Shown: positions 19,091 through 27,762 of the stretch, piece by piece
How the letters are laid out: each line of letters starts with the position of its first letter
How positions within the stretch are numbered: the stretch's first letter is position 1
Assembly: GCF_014904735.1 (NCBI RefSeq)
Contig: NZ_JACZCR010000020.1
Location: 1 to 64,000 of the forward strand
Direction: 5' to 3'
DNA: 64,000 nucleotides
Source of the DNA: Microbulbifer hainanensis
GTDB taxonomy: Bacteria > Pseudomonadota > Gammaproteobacteria > Pseudomonadales > Cellvibrionaceae
Position numbers and translations under genes: made by a program
Notes under the pieces: model-generated
Seen by the model: only the letters and a program-made list of their open reading frames with translations
Told to the model about the DNA's origin: nothing
The model's database searches: none

Positions 19091-20047
19091 TCAGACGAAA
19101 GCAGCGGATTCCGCTGCTTTTTTCATGGGTCTACAGATAAACTGGCAAAGTGATTCGGCCAATTGGTGGGACGCCAGGTTGCGCTCGACGATGCGCGGAT
19201 CCAATGTTCCACTCTCAACCACCGCAAGCCATTCGTCCAGCATCCCGGCGAAACCCTTGCTGGCGAGCATCGGTGTCCAGTCTTTCAGCGCCAGTCGGGA
19301 CTCCTGTCCATCTTTCCAGCGGCGCCCTTCAACGAACGAGTCGAATTCGTAGGCTTCATTGGCAAGCTGCGCACTGACGTGTTCCATGGTAATTCCGAAC
19401 TGCCGGTTCATCGAGGCATGCAACATGGTAGCGCCGTGCTGCCACTGCACATCGACGCGGGCCAGCTGCGCACCGTCGCGCTGGAAGGTCACATAGGTAT
19501 TATCGAGATGCGCCCTGCCGAAAATGTTGACGCTGTCTAGCGGGTGGATGAAATCGTCGAAGATAAAGGTGCGCATATCGCCGGCCATATCATAGCGGTG
19601 TTTTTCCCAGCGCAGCGCGCGCAAATCCATCCGCGTTCCCTGCTGGACACCCGGCAGTTGCGCGTTGAACATTGGAATATGGCGACGGTTAAAACCGACA
19701 TACAGCGGTTGCCGATGGCTGTACGACAGCTCGTACAGGCGCTCGCAGGCCTCGGCACTGTCCGCGAGCGGCTTGTCGACGAAAGTGGGAATACCATTTC
19801 TCAGGAAAAAACCGGCCATTTCCGCATGCACTTCAGTGGCCGCGTGAATCATAACGCCGTCCACGCGGTGCGAGAGCAGTTCGCGGTAATCGCGACAGAT
19901 TTCGACTACGCGGTAGCGCTCGCACAGTGACTGCAGGCGATCCGCATCGCGGCTACACAACACCAGCTCGACACCGCCCATTTGCGCCATCAACGGGAGA
20001 TAGGCCTTCTGTGCAATCGCCCCCAGTCCGACCATGGCAATTTTCAT
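19091..20047 (-). CDS. Gfo/Idh/MocA family oxidoreductase
   Basis: 318 residues. A Rossmann domain opens at the N-terminus (MVGLGAIAQKAYLPLM, G-x-G-x-x-A pattern at 7-12), with VDKPLADS at about 90-97 providing the catalytic-site lysine and proline of the EKP-type motif (here DKP), and GFNRRHIP after it. The C-terminal domain begins near 120. NAD(P)-dependent sugar or cyclitol dehydrogenation is the usual activity, but the substrate cannot be read from the sequence. The overall pattern resembles MviM-type virulence-factor homologues. The 3' codons are constrained by the terminator on the other strand. Confidence 0.8.
   Translation of the reverse strand: MKIAMVGLGAIAQKAYLPLMAQMGGVELVLCSRDADRLQSLCERYRVVEICRDYRELLSHRVDGVMIHAATEVHAEMAGFFLRNGIPTFVDKPLADSAEACERLYELSYSHRQPLYVGFNRRHIPMFNAQLPGVQQGTRMDLRALRWEKHRYDMAGDMRTFIFDDFIHPLDSVNIFGRAHLDNTYVTFQRDGAQLARVDVQWQHGATMLHASMNRQFGITMEHVSAQLANEAYEFDSFVEGRRWKDGQESRLALKDWTPMLASKGFAGMLDEWLAVVESGTLDPRIVERNLASHQLAESLCQFICRPMKKAAESAAFV
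19098..19123 (+). terminator. Intrinsic terminator of the peroxiredoxin gene, inside the opposite reading frame
   Basis: AAAGCAGCGG (19098-19107), loop ATT, then a perfect complement (19111-19120) running into six T (19118-19123). It is oriented for the plus strand, 49 bp after the peroxiredoxin stop, and lies within the last codons of the convergent oxidoreductase gene. Confidence 0.85.
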
Positions 20048-20120
20048 TTTTTAACTCTCCATGCGGGAAATCAGGTTGTCAGCGGGGAGAGGCAGGGCGC
20101 CGTTGACAATGCAACGGTCA

Positions 20121-20555
20121 CTACTGGTAGATCTTGCCGTGGTGTTTTAACCACCCACTGACATGGCGGCGCTCCGGATCGCGGTGGGTCCAGTGAATCA
20201 CCCCTCCCTTGGCATTCCACTCATACTCCCCGTAGAAGACGACGGTATCTCCTTTACGCAGATCACTGACCTTCGGTGCCAGATCAATATTGTGGGCGAC
20301 CAAAACCGTTTGTCCACTGGGCAGCTCCAGGATGAACCTCTGGTGCCTGGATCCTTTCAGGTCATCGGATAGAATTTTGATCACAGTACCCCGACCCTCG
20401 ACCTGTATATCGCTTTGCCGGTTTCTATAGGCCGTCTGCAGTGCGCTGTTATAAATGCTGGGAGTTTGGTCAACAGCCGGGGGAGTCGCATCCTGAAGCT
20501 GCAGGAAGCTGTAGGCAAGCAGCAGGGCGATGGCCAAAAACAGAAATTTCTTCAT
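20121..20555 (-). CDS. DUF3465-like small exported protein
   Basis: 144 residues from the ATG at 20555; there is no strong ribosome binding site, and an upstream TTG would overlap the neighbouring gene. An N-terminal hydrophobic segment (1-20) is followed by an OB-fold-like beta-rich domain (VEGRGTVIKILSDD, RHQRFILELPSGQTVLVAHNIDLAP, KGDTVVFYGEYEWNAKGGVIHWTHRDP). These motifs are characteristic of DUF3465, whose role is unknown; the fold suggests a nucleic-acid or ligand-binding OB domain in the periplasm. Very close to the preceding small membrane protein gene. Confidence 0.72.
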   Translation of the reverse strand: MKKFLFLAIALLLAYSFLQLQDATPPAVDQTPSIYNSALQTAYRNRQSDIQVEGRGTVIKILSDDLKGSRHQRFILELPSGQTVLVAHNIDLAPKVSDLRKGDTVVFYGEYEWNAKGGVIHWTHRDPERRHVSGWLKHHGKIYQ

Positions 20556-20598
20556 GGGTTGTTGGATTATTTTTATCGCGTCTACTGGCAAGGAATAA

Positions 20599-20802
20599 TT
20601 AGATATCGACAAACTTGGGCAGCAGCATCAAGCCAAGACCAACCAGCACCAGTGCTTGCGAACTTTCAAAAAAGTAGGGATAGATCATCAACCCAATCCC
20701 TGCGAGGCGAGCTGCAACATTAGACTGTCTTTTACCGTACAGGAAATAACCCAGACCAATAGAGCCAAAAACCAGGCCCCATAGCAAATTAGCTGTATTC
20801 AT
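20599..20802 (-). CDS. Small integral membrane protein
   Basis: 67 residues with two hydrophobic helices (about 5-22 and 33-62) joined by a basic turn (YGKRQSNVAARL). Small proteins of this type are sometimes annotated as amino-acid transport proteins without evidence. It precedes the DUF3465 gene by 43 bp on the same strand and may be co-transcribed. Confidence 0.6.
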   Translation of the reverse strand: MNTANLLWGLVFGSIGLGYFLYGKRQSNVAARLAGIGLMIYPYFFESSQALVLVGLGLMLLPKFVDI

Positions 20803-21148
20803 AGAAAAACCATTCTTACCACACTCAACAATACTTATTGAGGCATACGTTTGTGAAGTAAGCCCATCTGCTTATCGCCCCGATGATGCTGACTGAGGGA
20901 TATTGCAAAAACGACTTCTAAATCGATTCTTGCAGGGACTTATGCTGACAACACGCAGCGATATTCCTATGGGTCTTCCAGCTTTCGCTGAGAACTAAAA
21001 ATTCAGCTATTTATATCGAACTCAAGCCACAGTGTATAGGAACCAGGCAGGCAACTCTGTTGCCGCAGTCCGAACATTCGCTGCGCCGCACACCGGTGAC
21101 GACACCTTGCCATTGGATACAAAGATCGTGAAATCGAATGGGGAGATT
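20803..21148. other. Intergenic region, AT-richer, no gene found
   Basis: 346 bp between two minus-strand genes, clearly less GC-rich than the flanks. It should contain the promoter of the small membrane protein gene, but I could not identify a clear promoter pair. A 62-codon plus-strand frame at 21032-21220 overlaps the neighbouring gene and lacks a ribosome binding site. Confidence 0.4.
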
Positions 21149-21946
21149 CTAGTGCGCCGCGCGCTGCGATGCCTGAAGCCGTTCGTTGAGTTCCGACATC
21201 GGCGTTTGTTCCACTATTAATAAACCCTGGTAAGACCGATCCAGGTCGGCAATCATGACAATAACCACGGAAAAGGCCAGCGCTAGGGACAACTCCACCT
21301 GCAACGAGCCCCGGCGGCCCACACCCTGCTGGAAGCCGATGCCGAACATGGCTAAAGCTGTGATGACGTATAACGCCGCCCAGATCGGGGGCATTATGTG
21401 ATAGTTGATGCCAACATAGAGGCGCGACGTATTGGAGTCAATCAGCTCATTCAGGACCTCGTAGAAACCCCGCAGTCGCAGACCGTCGTAACCCGATGTG
21501 CTGAGCTGCCCGACAATTTGCCAGAGTTCACGCTGAATCGCCTCGCTGCGCACAAGACGCTCTTCGAAGTCGACAACCTTGCTCGGGTGAAAATCACGCA
21601 AGTTCACATATTCCGCCAGCAACGCCCTCGCGCGCTTGCGTTCAGGAGCCGGCAGTAAATCAGCACGCAGATAGGTAGTGCTGATGATGTTGACCTCGTC
21701 CAATAAAAGCGCCTTACGCTGAATGAATCGATTAGCGGCCATATTGAAGGTGAAGGCCAGCATAAAGGCCAACAGGGCGAGGGTGGCAGCCACCGCACTG
21801 CCGAGCGACGCATCTCCAGATTTACCGCGACGCGCCGTTCGACGGCCGAAAAGATTGCCAACCGCCAGTGCTATCAGCACCAGCAAAATGGAAGCAGCAC
21901 AGACAGCGGTAAGGGATAGGGCGTTAAAGGGGTCACGGAGAAACAT
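21149..21946 (-). CDS. DUF4239 (bestrophin-like) membrane protein, copy 2
   Basis: 265 residues from the ATG at 21946; a TTG at 21970 would add 8 residues, and neither has a strong ribosome binding site. Same layout as the copy at 17410: N-terminal helix, SLGSAVAATLALLAFMLAFTFNMAANRF, QRKALLLDEVNIISTTYLRA, two C-terminal helices and a final (M)SELNERLQASQ matching MAELNKLLKSSQ in copy 1. The paralogues are separated by about 2.9 kb of unrelated genes. Ion-channel function is possible by analogy with bestrophins but unproven. Confidence 0.75.
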   Translation of the reverse strand: MFLRDPFNALSLTAVCAASILLVLIALAVGNLFGRRTARRGKSGDASLGSAVAATLALLAFMLAFTFNMAANRFIQRKALLLDEVNIISTTYLRADLLPAPERKRARALLAEYVNLRDFHPSKVVDFEERLVRSEAIQRELWQIVGQLSTSGYDGLRLRGFYEVLNELIDSNTSRLYVGINYHIMPPIWAALYVITALAMFGIGFQQGVGRRGSLQVELSLALAFSVVIVMIADLDRSYQGLLIVEQTPMSELNERLQASQRAAH

Positions 21947-22100
21947 GGACTGCACCGGCGTTTTAGCCAAGTGTGGCCTAAACGCCGGTATTCTGCCCGC
22001 TTTCCCATCAATTCTGCCGCCTTAGGCGCCCGCCCGGAGTCCTATGTCAGTCAGTAATTCTCGGGGGCCAGCGGCGCATTAACCGGGGTGCGGCCCGCGA

Positions 22101-23516
22101 TCAGTCAGCCTCGCCGCCGTTCATGCCCAGCTCCTTGAGCTTACGCGTGAGCGTATTGCGTCCCCAGCCGAGCAGTTCGGCGGCGTCGCGCTTGCGGCCG
22201 GCGGTGTGCTTGAGGGCGATTTCGATCAGCGCGCGCTCGAAGGCGGGCACGGCTTCGCTGAGAATTTCCCGGCGCCCGTTGGCCAGCGCCTGGTCGGCCC
22301 ACAGGCGCAGGGCCTTCTGCCAGTCCTGCGGCGTTTCGCTGCTGGCGCCCTGCTGATGCAATTCCTGAGGCAGGTCTTCGACATGCACTTCGCGACCGGA
22401 GGCCATGACGGTGATCCAGCGACAGGTATTTTCCAACTGACGCACGTTGCCGGGCCAGTCGAGGCCCGACAGGTATTCCTCGGTTTCCTTGAGCAGGATT
22501 TTCGGCTCCACCCCCAGGTCCTTGGCGGCGCTGTTGAAGAAGTGACGCACCAGGCGCGGAATATCTTCGCGGCGGTCGGCGAGACGCGGGATATGGATGC
22601 GGATGACGTTGAGGCGGTGAAACAGGTCTTCGCGGAATTTGTGCTCTTCGACCAGGCGCTCCAGGTCCTGGTGCGTGGCGGCGATGATACGCACGTCCAC
22701 TTTCACCGGCGTGTGGCCACCGACGCGGTAGAACTCACCGTCGGCGAGAACGCGCAGCAGGCGCGTCTGGGTTTCCGCCGGCATATCGCCGATCTCGTCC
22801 AGGAACAGGGTACCGCCGTCGGCCTGCTCGAAGCGGCCGGCGCGCTGGGCGCTGGCACCGGTAAAGGCGCCTTTCTCGTGGCCGAACAGCTCGGATTCCA
22901 TCAGGTCCTTGGGAATCGCGGCCATGTTCAGGGCAATAAACGGCTTGCTCTTGCGCGGGCTGTGGTTGTGCAATGCCTGCGCGACCAGCTCCTTACCGGT
23001 ACCGGATTCGCCGTTGATCAGGACAGTGATATTGGAGTGGGACAGGCGACCGATCGCGCGGAACACCTCCTGCATCGCCGGCGCCTCGCCGATGATTTCC
23101 TTGCTGCCGTTGCCGCTGTCGATGGTGACAGGTTCTTCGCCCTGCTGCTCGCTGGCGTGGGCCAGGGCGCGGCGGGTGACCGCCACTGCCTCGTCCACAT
23201 CGAACGGCTTGGGCAGGTATTCAAAGGCGCCACCCTGATAGGCGGCGACGGCGCTGTCGAGATCCGAGTGCGCAGTCATGATGATGATCGGCAGCGCGGG
23301 GCGCTCCGACTGGAAGCGCTGCAACAACTTGAAGCCATCGGCGCCCGGCATGCGGATATCGCTGATCACCACATCGGGCGAGTCGCTGTAAAAATCGTCC
23401 AGCGCGCGATCGCCGTTTTCAAAACACTTGGTCTCGATACCGGCACGGTTCAACGCCCGCTCCAGCACCCAGCGGATCGAGCGGTCGTCGTCAATAATCC
23501 ATACGCGATTGTTCAT
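22101..23516 (-). CDS. glnG: Nitrogen regulation protein NR(I), NtrC
   Basis: 471 residues in three domains. Receiver domain 1-120 with the acidic pocket IDDD near 8-11 and the phospho-acceptor aspartate in VVISDIRMPG (about 54). Sigma-54-interacting AAA+ domain about 140-370: Walker A GESGTGKE, GAFTGA loop (contacts sigma-54), Walker B GGTLFLDEIGDM. C-terminal Fis-type helix-turn-helix (RDAAELLGWGRNTLTRKLKELG). Phosphorylated by NtrB, it activates glnA and other nitrogen genes. It lies 21 bp after glnL, forming ntrBC. Confidence 0.96.
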   Translation of the reverse strand: MNNRVWIIDDDRSIRWVLERALNRAGIETKCFENGDRALDDFYSDSPDVVISDIRMPGADGFKLLQRFQSERPALPIIIMTAHSDLDSAVAAYQGGAFEYLPKPFDVDEAVAVTRRALAHASEQQGEEPVTIDSGNGSKEIIGEAPAMQEVFRAIGRLSHSNITVLINGESGTGKELVAQALHNHSPRKSKPFIALNMAAIPKDLMESELFGHEKGAFTGASAQRAGRFEQADGGTLFLDEIGDMPAETQTRLLRVLADGEFYRVGGHTPVKVDVRIIAATHQDLERLVEEHKFREDLFHRLNVIRIHIPRLADRREDIPRLVRHFFNSAAKDLGVEPKILLKETEEYLSGLDWPGNVRQLENTCRWITVMASGREVHVEDLPQELHQQGASSETPQDWQKALRLWADQALANGRREILSEAVPAFERALIEIALKHTAGRKRDAAELLGWGRNTLTRKLKELGMNGGEAD

Positions 23517-23537
23517 GCTGCAGTTTCCCGTATCCCG

Positions 23538-24602
23538 TTATTCTTTAACCAGCGGCAGATAAACCTGGAAGACACTCTGCCCGGCGCGGCTGTCGCATTT
23601 GATCAGGCCGCGGTGTTGATTGATGATGTTCTGCGAAATCGACAGGCCCAGCCCGGAGCCCTCGGCGCGCCCGGAAATCATCGGATAGAAAATCCGCTCG
23701 CGGATGTCCTCGGGAATGCCCGGGCCGTTGTCTTCGATCTCGATGCGGCACACCAGCGAACAGGTGTGCCGGCCGATGGTGAACTGGCGCTGGATACGTG
23801 TGCGCAGGACGATCTCGCCAGCCTTGAAGCCGATACTCTCGTCGATGGCCTGCATGGCGTTGCGCGCAATATTCAGCAGCGCCTGGATCAGCTGTTCACT
23901 GTCGGCAGGGAATTCCGGTATCGACGGGTCGTAGTCGCGACGGATTTTCAGTTCGCCCTCGCACTCGGCGTCGATCAGTTGCGCCACCCGCTCCAGAATT
24001 TCGTGCACGTTGGTGGGCTGCATCTTGGCCGGCTTGTGCGGGCCCAGCAGGCGATCCACCAGATTGCGCAGGCGATCGGCCTCGGCAATGATGATCTGCG
24101 TGTATTCCGCCAGTTCCTCGTCCGGCAGCTCCCGCTGCAGCAACTGCGCCGCGCCGCGGATACCGCCGAGGGGATTCTTCACTTCGTGCGCCATGCCGCG
24201 CACCAGGTTGCGCGTGGTTTCCTGCGCGCTGATCAGCGCGTCCTCGCGCGCGATGCGCAACAGCCGATCCATCGACTGCACTTCCAGCAGCAGCAAACCC
24301 AGCTCCGGCACCGGGCTCACCGAGTAATCCACCGTGCGCGTTTCCATGTTGTGCAGGCGCCAGCTGGCGCGGCGCACCGTGTACTTCTGGCCGCTGGCCA
24401 GGGCATTGCGCATCGCCTTTTCGGCAGCGGCAGATTCCCGCACCACGTCGGCGAGCGGCTGGCCGCTGACCCGCGCACTCGACGCGGCGAGCAGATCCTC
24501 GGCGGCGGAGTTCAGGTAGCAGAGCAGCAAGCTGTCATCCAGTACCAGAACCGCGGAGGTCAGGCTATCCAGCAACTGGCGCAACTGGCGATCGTTGAGC
24601 AT
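23538..24602 (-). CDS. glnL: Nitrogen regulation sensor kinase NR(II), NtrB
   Basis: 354 residues. PAS domain at about 10-115 (VLDDSLLLCYLNSAAEDLL), dimerisation and phosphotransfer helix with the H-box MAHEVKNPLGGIRGAAQLL (phospho-accepting His near 140), then the ATPase domain with N box (NIARNAMQAI), G1 (EDNGPGIP) and G2 (GSGLGLSISQNI). No transmembrane segments, as expected for NtrB. With PII it phosphorylates or dephosphorylates NtrC according to nitrogen state. Upstream are a sigma-54 promoter candidate and a strong NtrC dyad, so autoregulation is likely. Confidence 0.95.
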   Translation of the reverse strand: MLNDRQLRQLLDSLTSAVLVLDDSLLLCYLNSAAEDLLAASSARVSGQPLADVVRESAAAEKAMRNALASGQKYTVRRASWRLHNMETRTVDYSVSPVPELGLLLLEVQSMDRLLRIAREDALISAQETTRNLVRGMAHEVKNPLGGIRGAAQLLQRELPDEELAEYTQIIIAEADRLRNLVDRLLGPHKPAKMQPTNVHEILERVAQLIDAECEGELKIRRDYDPSIPEFPADSEQLIQALLNIARNAMQAIDESIGFKAGEIVLRTRIQRQFTIGRHTCSLVCRIEIEDNGPGIPEDIRERIFYPMISGRAEGSGLGLSISQNIINQHRGLIKCDSRAGQSVFQVYLPLVKE

Positions 24603-24730
24603 CTGTTTCGTTCCGGTGTCATTCGGCAGCCTGCGCGATCCGCGGCGGTGGTTTCCCCACCTGCGGCGCCACGGCGCGGCCTTCTGCCGTCGAACTGTTA
24701 AGGCCTGTAAAGGCGTCTGTTAAGCACAGT

Positions 24731-24745
24731 GCAAGAAGCAAACCA
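24731..24745 (-). promoter_or_regulatory. Candidate sigma-54 promoter for glnL-glnG
   Basis: On the minus strand it reads TGGTTTGCTTCTTGC: GG and GC elements ten bases apart, matching the -24/-12 consensus TGGCAC-N5-TTGC except at the CAC. It would start transcription about 117 bp before glnL. A CCAAAATGG dyad overlaps its -24 side (24743-24751). Confidence 0.55.
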
Positions 24746-24957
24746 AAATGGCGCACAAAAGTGCCGGGGGCACATTTACTCGGGTTTGGCTGACCCCGAA
24801 CGGGGCGGAGCCCGCGCGGCGCACCGCCAGATCGACGGCGGGAAGCCGCCGGGGCCGTTCAGACCGAACCCTGCCGGGGCAGGCTGCGGCACCTCGCGAC
24901 GGTCATTGGCACTCCATGAGCCATCGCAAGGCAGACCTGATTCGCACTAGCCATTGA

Positions 24958-24974
24958 TGCACCATTGTGGTGCG
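24958..24974. promoter_or_regulatory. NtrC-type binding site upstream of glnL-glnG
   Basis: TGCACCATTGTGGTGCG: GCAC-N7-GTGC, a nearly perfect dyad matching the NtrC consensus TGCACCA-N3-TGGTGCA. It lies about 220 bp upstream of the candidate -24 element, a normal distance for an enhancer, and downstream of the DUF4124 gene, so it most likely serves ntrBC. The rest of 24603-25052 holds no gene. Confidence 0.75.
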
Positions 24975-25052
24975 TTGATCAGAAAAAGACCAGCATGAAT
25001 TCGGGAGGAGGGTGGTTGCGGACCGCGCCCGAAGGCGCGAACCGTAGAGAAA

Positions 25053-25745
25053 TCAGCCGTTGTAGCCAGTGCGCGACTTTTTCGGCGGGTTGATACCCGG
25101 CGCCACTGGCGCCTTGGGTGCGGGGGTAGCGCGGGGAGCGGGGTTGTCCGGGATGGTGCCACCGGGGCGCTTCACGTAAACGGTGACCGGCTGCGACTGC
25201 GCCAGCACGGTGTTGCCACTCATATCGGTCAGGACCGCCTGCACGCTGTGGCTGCCGCGCTCCAGCGCGGAGATGTCCAGGCTGGTGCCGGCAGAGCCGC
25301 CCTGCCAGGGCTGGCCATCGACCACGGCATAGAAGCGGTAGCCGTCCTGCGGCACCGGATCCACCGACACCTGCAGCGCGATAAAACGCTGCCCCGGGGG
25401 AATGGTGGCGCCATCCTGCGGGCTGACGATGGCGATACTAAACGGTCCCTGGTACTGGTCCTGCTTCGGGCTTTTCTTCTTCGGCGACAGTTTGCGCACC
25501 GGCAGGGGCCGCGGCAGTGCAATCGGCTGCACATTGGTCGGCCCGACGTGGACTTTTTCCACCTTGCCGCCCTTCGGCGGTGTGTCGCTGAATACGATAC
25601 TGCCGTCCGGGCCCACCGATTTGTAGATGGTGTGTCCGCCGCTGTCGGGCTGCTTTGCCGCGTCGTCGACGTAACCGTCGTCGCCGGCCACGGCAGCCAG
25701 CGGTGCCACACACAAAATCACTGCGAACAGTTTTCGGAATTTCAT
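25053..25745 (-). CDS. DUF4124 domain protein with beta-sandwich domain, exported
   Basis: 230 residues. Signal peptide 1-21 (APLAAVAGDD), DUF4124 core at about 35-60 (HTIYKSVGPDGSIVFSDTPP), a linker with KKKSPKQ, then a beta-rich domain at about 100-190 (AIVSPQDGATIPPGQRFIALQVSV, VVDGQPWQGG, GSHSVQAVLTDMSGN) resembling an Ig-like or Big-type fold, and a proline-rich C-terminal tail. This is the larger of two DUF4124 proteins here and the common type found beside glnA or ntrBC in related genomes. Role unknown, probably periplasmic. Confidence 0.8.
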   Translation of the reverse strand: MKFRKLFAVILCVAPLAAVAGDDGYVDDAAKQPDSGGHTIYKSVGPDGSIVFSDTPPKGGKVEKVHVGPTNVQPIALPRPLPVRKLSPKKKSPKQDQYQGPFSIAIVSPQDGATIPPGQRFIALQVSVDPVPQDGYRFYAVVDGQPWQGGSAGTSLDISALERGSHSVQAVLTDMSGNTVLAQSQPVTVYVKRPGGTIPDNPAPRATPAPKAPVAPGINPPKKSRTGYNG

Positions 25746-25891
25746 CGCATCTCTTTCGCGGCCCCGGGCCGCTCCTGCTCAGGGAATTGACGATAGCCTA
25801 CCAATAAAAGGCTAGCCCGGATATTGCGCCGCCGGCGGCGGTGTCGGGCGGCAAGCCGCGGACGCCGGCCGCATCAGTTTAACCCCAATAA

Positions 25892-25921
25892 AAAAGCCCG
25901 CACCTTACGGGGCGGGCTTTT
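25892..25921 (-). terminator. Intrinsic terminator of glnA
   Basis: On the minus strand, AAAGCCCGC pairs with GCGGGCTTT around a 10-nt loop and is followed by a T-rich run (TTTTTTATT) ending near 25887. It lies about 65 bp after the glnA stop. Confidence 0.85.
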
Positions 25922-25985
25922 GCTGCCAGTTGCGAACGGTGTCACGAAGGCACCGGCTGCATCTGGGCGGAATCGCCGACGGCGA

Positions 25986-27392
25986 TTAGCAAGAGTAGTA
26001 GAGTTCGAACTCTACCGGGTGCGTGGTCATCTGCAGACGCTCAACTTCTTCACGCTTCAGGTCAATGTAGGCATCGATGGCGTCGTCGGAGAACACACCG
26101 CCTTCGGTCAGGAAGGCGCGGTCCGCGTCCAGCGCGTCCAGAGCCATTTCCAGGCTGGAGGCAACGGTCGGGTACTCGGCCAGCTCTTCCGCCGGCAGGT
26201 CGTACAGGTCCTTGTCCGCCGGATCCCCCGGGTGGATCTTGTTCTTGATACCGTCGAGGCCGGCCATCAGCATGGCGGCGAACGCCAGGTACGGGTTGGC
26301 GGTCGGATCCGGGAAGCGCGCTTCGATGCGCTTGCCTTTCGGGCTCGCCACGTACGGGATACGGATGGAGGCGGAACGGTTGCGCGCAGAGTAGGCCAGG
26401 ATAACCGGTGCTTCGAAGCCCGGTACCAGACGCTTGTAGGAGTTGGTGGAAGCGTTGGTGAAGGCGTTCAGGGCGCGCGCGTGCTTGATGATACCGCCGA
26501 TGTAGTACAGGGCAGTTTCAGACAGGCCCGCGTAGGCGTCGCCGGCAAACTGGTTCACGCCGTCCTTGCTGAAGGACTGGTGCACGTGCATACCGGAACC
26601 GTTGTCACCTACCAGCGGCTTGGGCATGAAGGTGGCGGTCTTGCCGTAGGCGTGCGCCACGTTGTGTACGCAGTACTTCAGGATCTGTACTTCGTCCGCC
26701 TTCTTCACCAGGGTGTTGGCGCCAACGCCGATTTCACACTGGCCGGCAGTACCCACTTCGTGGTGATGTACTTCGATAACGAGACCCATCTGCTCCATGG
26801 CGGAACACATGGCGGCGCGCACGTCGTGCAGGGAGTCGACCGGCGGAACCGGGAAGTAACCGCCTTTAACGCCCGGGCGGTGACCCATGTTGCCTTCGGC
26901 GTAGCTGGCGCCGGAGGACCAGGCCGCTTCCTCGGAGTTGATCTTGTAGAAGGCGCCACCCATTTCCGCGCCCCAGGTAATGTCGTCGAACACGAAGAAT
27001 TCGGGTTCCGGGCCGAACAGGGCAGTGTCACCCAGGCCGGTGGACTTCAGGTAATCTTCGGCGCGCTGGGCGATGGAACGCGGATCGCGCTCGTAACCCT
27101 GGCCGGTGGACGGCTCGACGATGTTACAGCGGATGATCACGGTGCTCTCGTCGGTGAACGGATCCAGAACGGCAGTTTCATCGTCCGGCATCAGGATCAT
27201 GTCGGATTCGTTGATGCCCTTCCAGCCGGCGATGGAGGAGCCGTCGAACATCTTGCCTTCTTCGAAGAACTCGCCGTCAACTTCCGAAGTCGGAATGGAA
27301 ACGTGCTGCTCTTTACCTTTGGAATCGGTGAAGCGCAGGTCTATCCACTTGGCTTCACTCTCTTTAATCAAACCGAGCGTTTTCGCTGACAT
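25986..27392 (-). CDS. glnA: Glutamine synthetase, type I
   Basis: 468 residues of GSI-beta. Visible: [22 protein letters not shown] (substrate and metal region near 50-72), the metal site [25 protein letters not shown] (about 125-150), [11 protein letters not shown], the ATP-binding [10 protein letters not shown], and near the C-terminus the adenylylation-loop tyrosine context [10 protein letters not shown]. It condenses glutamate, ammonium and ATP. It is the main ammonium-assimilation enzyme here, transcribed from a sigma-54 promoter 130 bp upstream with two NtrC-type sites. Confidence 0.97.
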   Translation of the reverse strand: MSAKTLGLIKESEAKWIDLRFTDSKGKEQHVSIPTSEVDGEFFEEGKMFDGSSIAGWKGINESDMILMPDDETAVLDPFTDESTVIIRCNIVEPSTGQGYERDPRSIAQRAEDYLKSTGLGDTALFGPEPEFFVFDDITWGAEMGGAFYKINSEEAAWSSGASYAEGNMGHRPGVKGGYFPVPPVDSLHDVRAAMCSAMEQMGLVIEVHHHEVGTAGQCEIGVGANTLVKKADEVQILKYCVHNVAHAYGKTATFMPKPLVGDNGSGMHVHQSFSKDGVNQFAGDAYAGLSETALYYIGGIIKHARALNAFTNASTNSYKRLVPGFEAPVILAYSARNRSASIRIPYVASPKGKRIEARFPDPTANPYLAFAAMLMAGLDGIKNKIHPGDPADKDLYDLPAEELAEYPTVASSLEMALDALDADRAFLTEGGVFSDDAIDAYIDLKREEVERLQMTTHPVEFELYYSC

Positions 27393-27524
27393 TGCTGTCC
27401 TCCAGGTCTTGAAAAGTAATGTGTTCGCTACAGCCCTGTTAAGGTGGCGTGTACTCTTTCTTTCTTAGTGATCCGGCAGCCCGATGCTCTGCGCTGCTGA
27501 CGACCTCTATTAATCCATGATAAA

Positions 27525-27539
27525 GCAAGGAGTGTGCCA
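27525..27539 (-). promoter_or_regulatory. Sigma-54 promoter of glnA
   Basis: On the minus strand it reads TGGCACACTCCTTGC, a perfect match to TGGCAC-N5-TTGC (-24 at 27534-27539, -12 at 27525-27528). Predicted start near 27513, giving a 5' leader of about 120 nt. Confidence 0.9.
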
Positions 27540-27643
27540 AATTGGGGCAGTGGCGCAGAATCGCGCTATGCGGGGCGCACGCACCGAAGCGCGGCACCGC
27601 CGGGAGCAGAATAGATGTAAAGTGGCCCATCGGCCACCAAGGT

Positions 27644-27660
27644 GCGCACCAAAATGGCAC
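27644..27660. promoter_or_regulatory. NtrC-type site 1 upstream of glnA
   Basis: CGCACCAAAATGGCACA: strong left half (GCACCA) and ATGG centre of the NtrC consensus, with two mismatches in the right half. Centre about 139 bp upstream of the predicted glnA start. Confidence 0.65.
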
Positions 27661-27675
27661 ACATTCGGCCGGTGG

Positions 27676-27692
27676 CGCACAAAACAAGTGCA
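27676..27692. promoter_or_regulatory. NtrC-type site 2 upstream of glnA
   Basis: GCAC-AAAACAA-GTGC (27677-27691), the perfect outer dyad of an NtrC site. Its centre is 32 bp from that of site 1, the same spacing as the two strong NtrC sites of enterobacterial glnA. Confidence 0.7.
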
Positions 27693-27716
27693 CGACCAAC
27701 TCGGCAACTCCTAGTT

Positions 27717-27722
27717 TATAAT
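27717..27722 (+). promoter_or_regulatory. Candidate -10 box (TATAAT) for thiI
   Basis: A perfect TATAAT lies 40 bp before the thiI ATG, with no good -35 at 16-18 bp. It is 25 bp from NtrC-type site 2, so the divergent thiI and glnA promoters share one region. Confidence 0.5.
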
Positions 27723-27762
27723 GCCGTGCTTTCCATCAATCTGCGGTAGCTCACGGATTCCC

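Noticed and set aside
22206..24701. 831-codon open frame on the plus strand opposite glnL-glnG
   Set aside because: It is an antisense shadow of two genes with clear catalytic motifs; its translation has no recognisable domains and biased composition.
24750..24768. Second sigma-54-like candidate (GGCAC...GC) before glnL
   Set aside because: The GG and GC elements are nine bases apart, not ten, so it was passed over in favour of the candidate at 24731-24745.
25824..27389. 521-codon open frame opposite glnA
   Set aside because: Antisense shadow of glutamine synthetase in GC-rich sequence; no ribosome binding site or domain.
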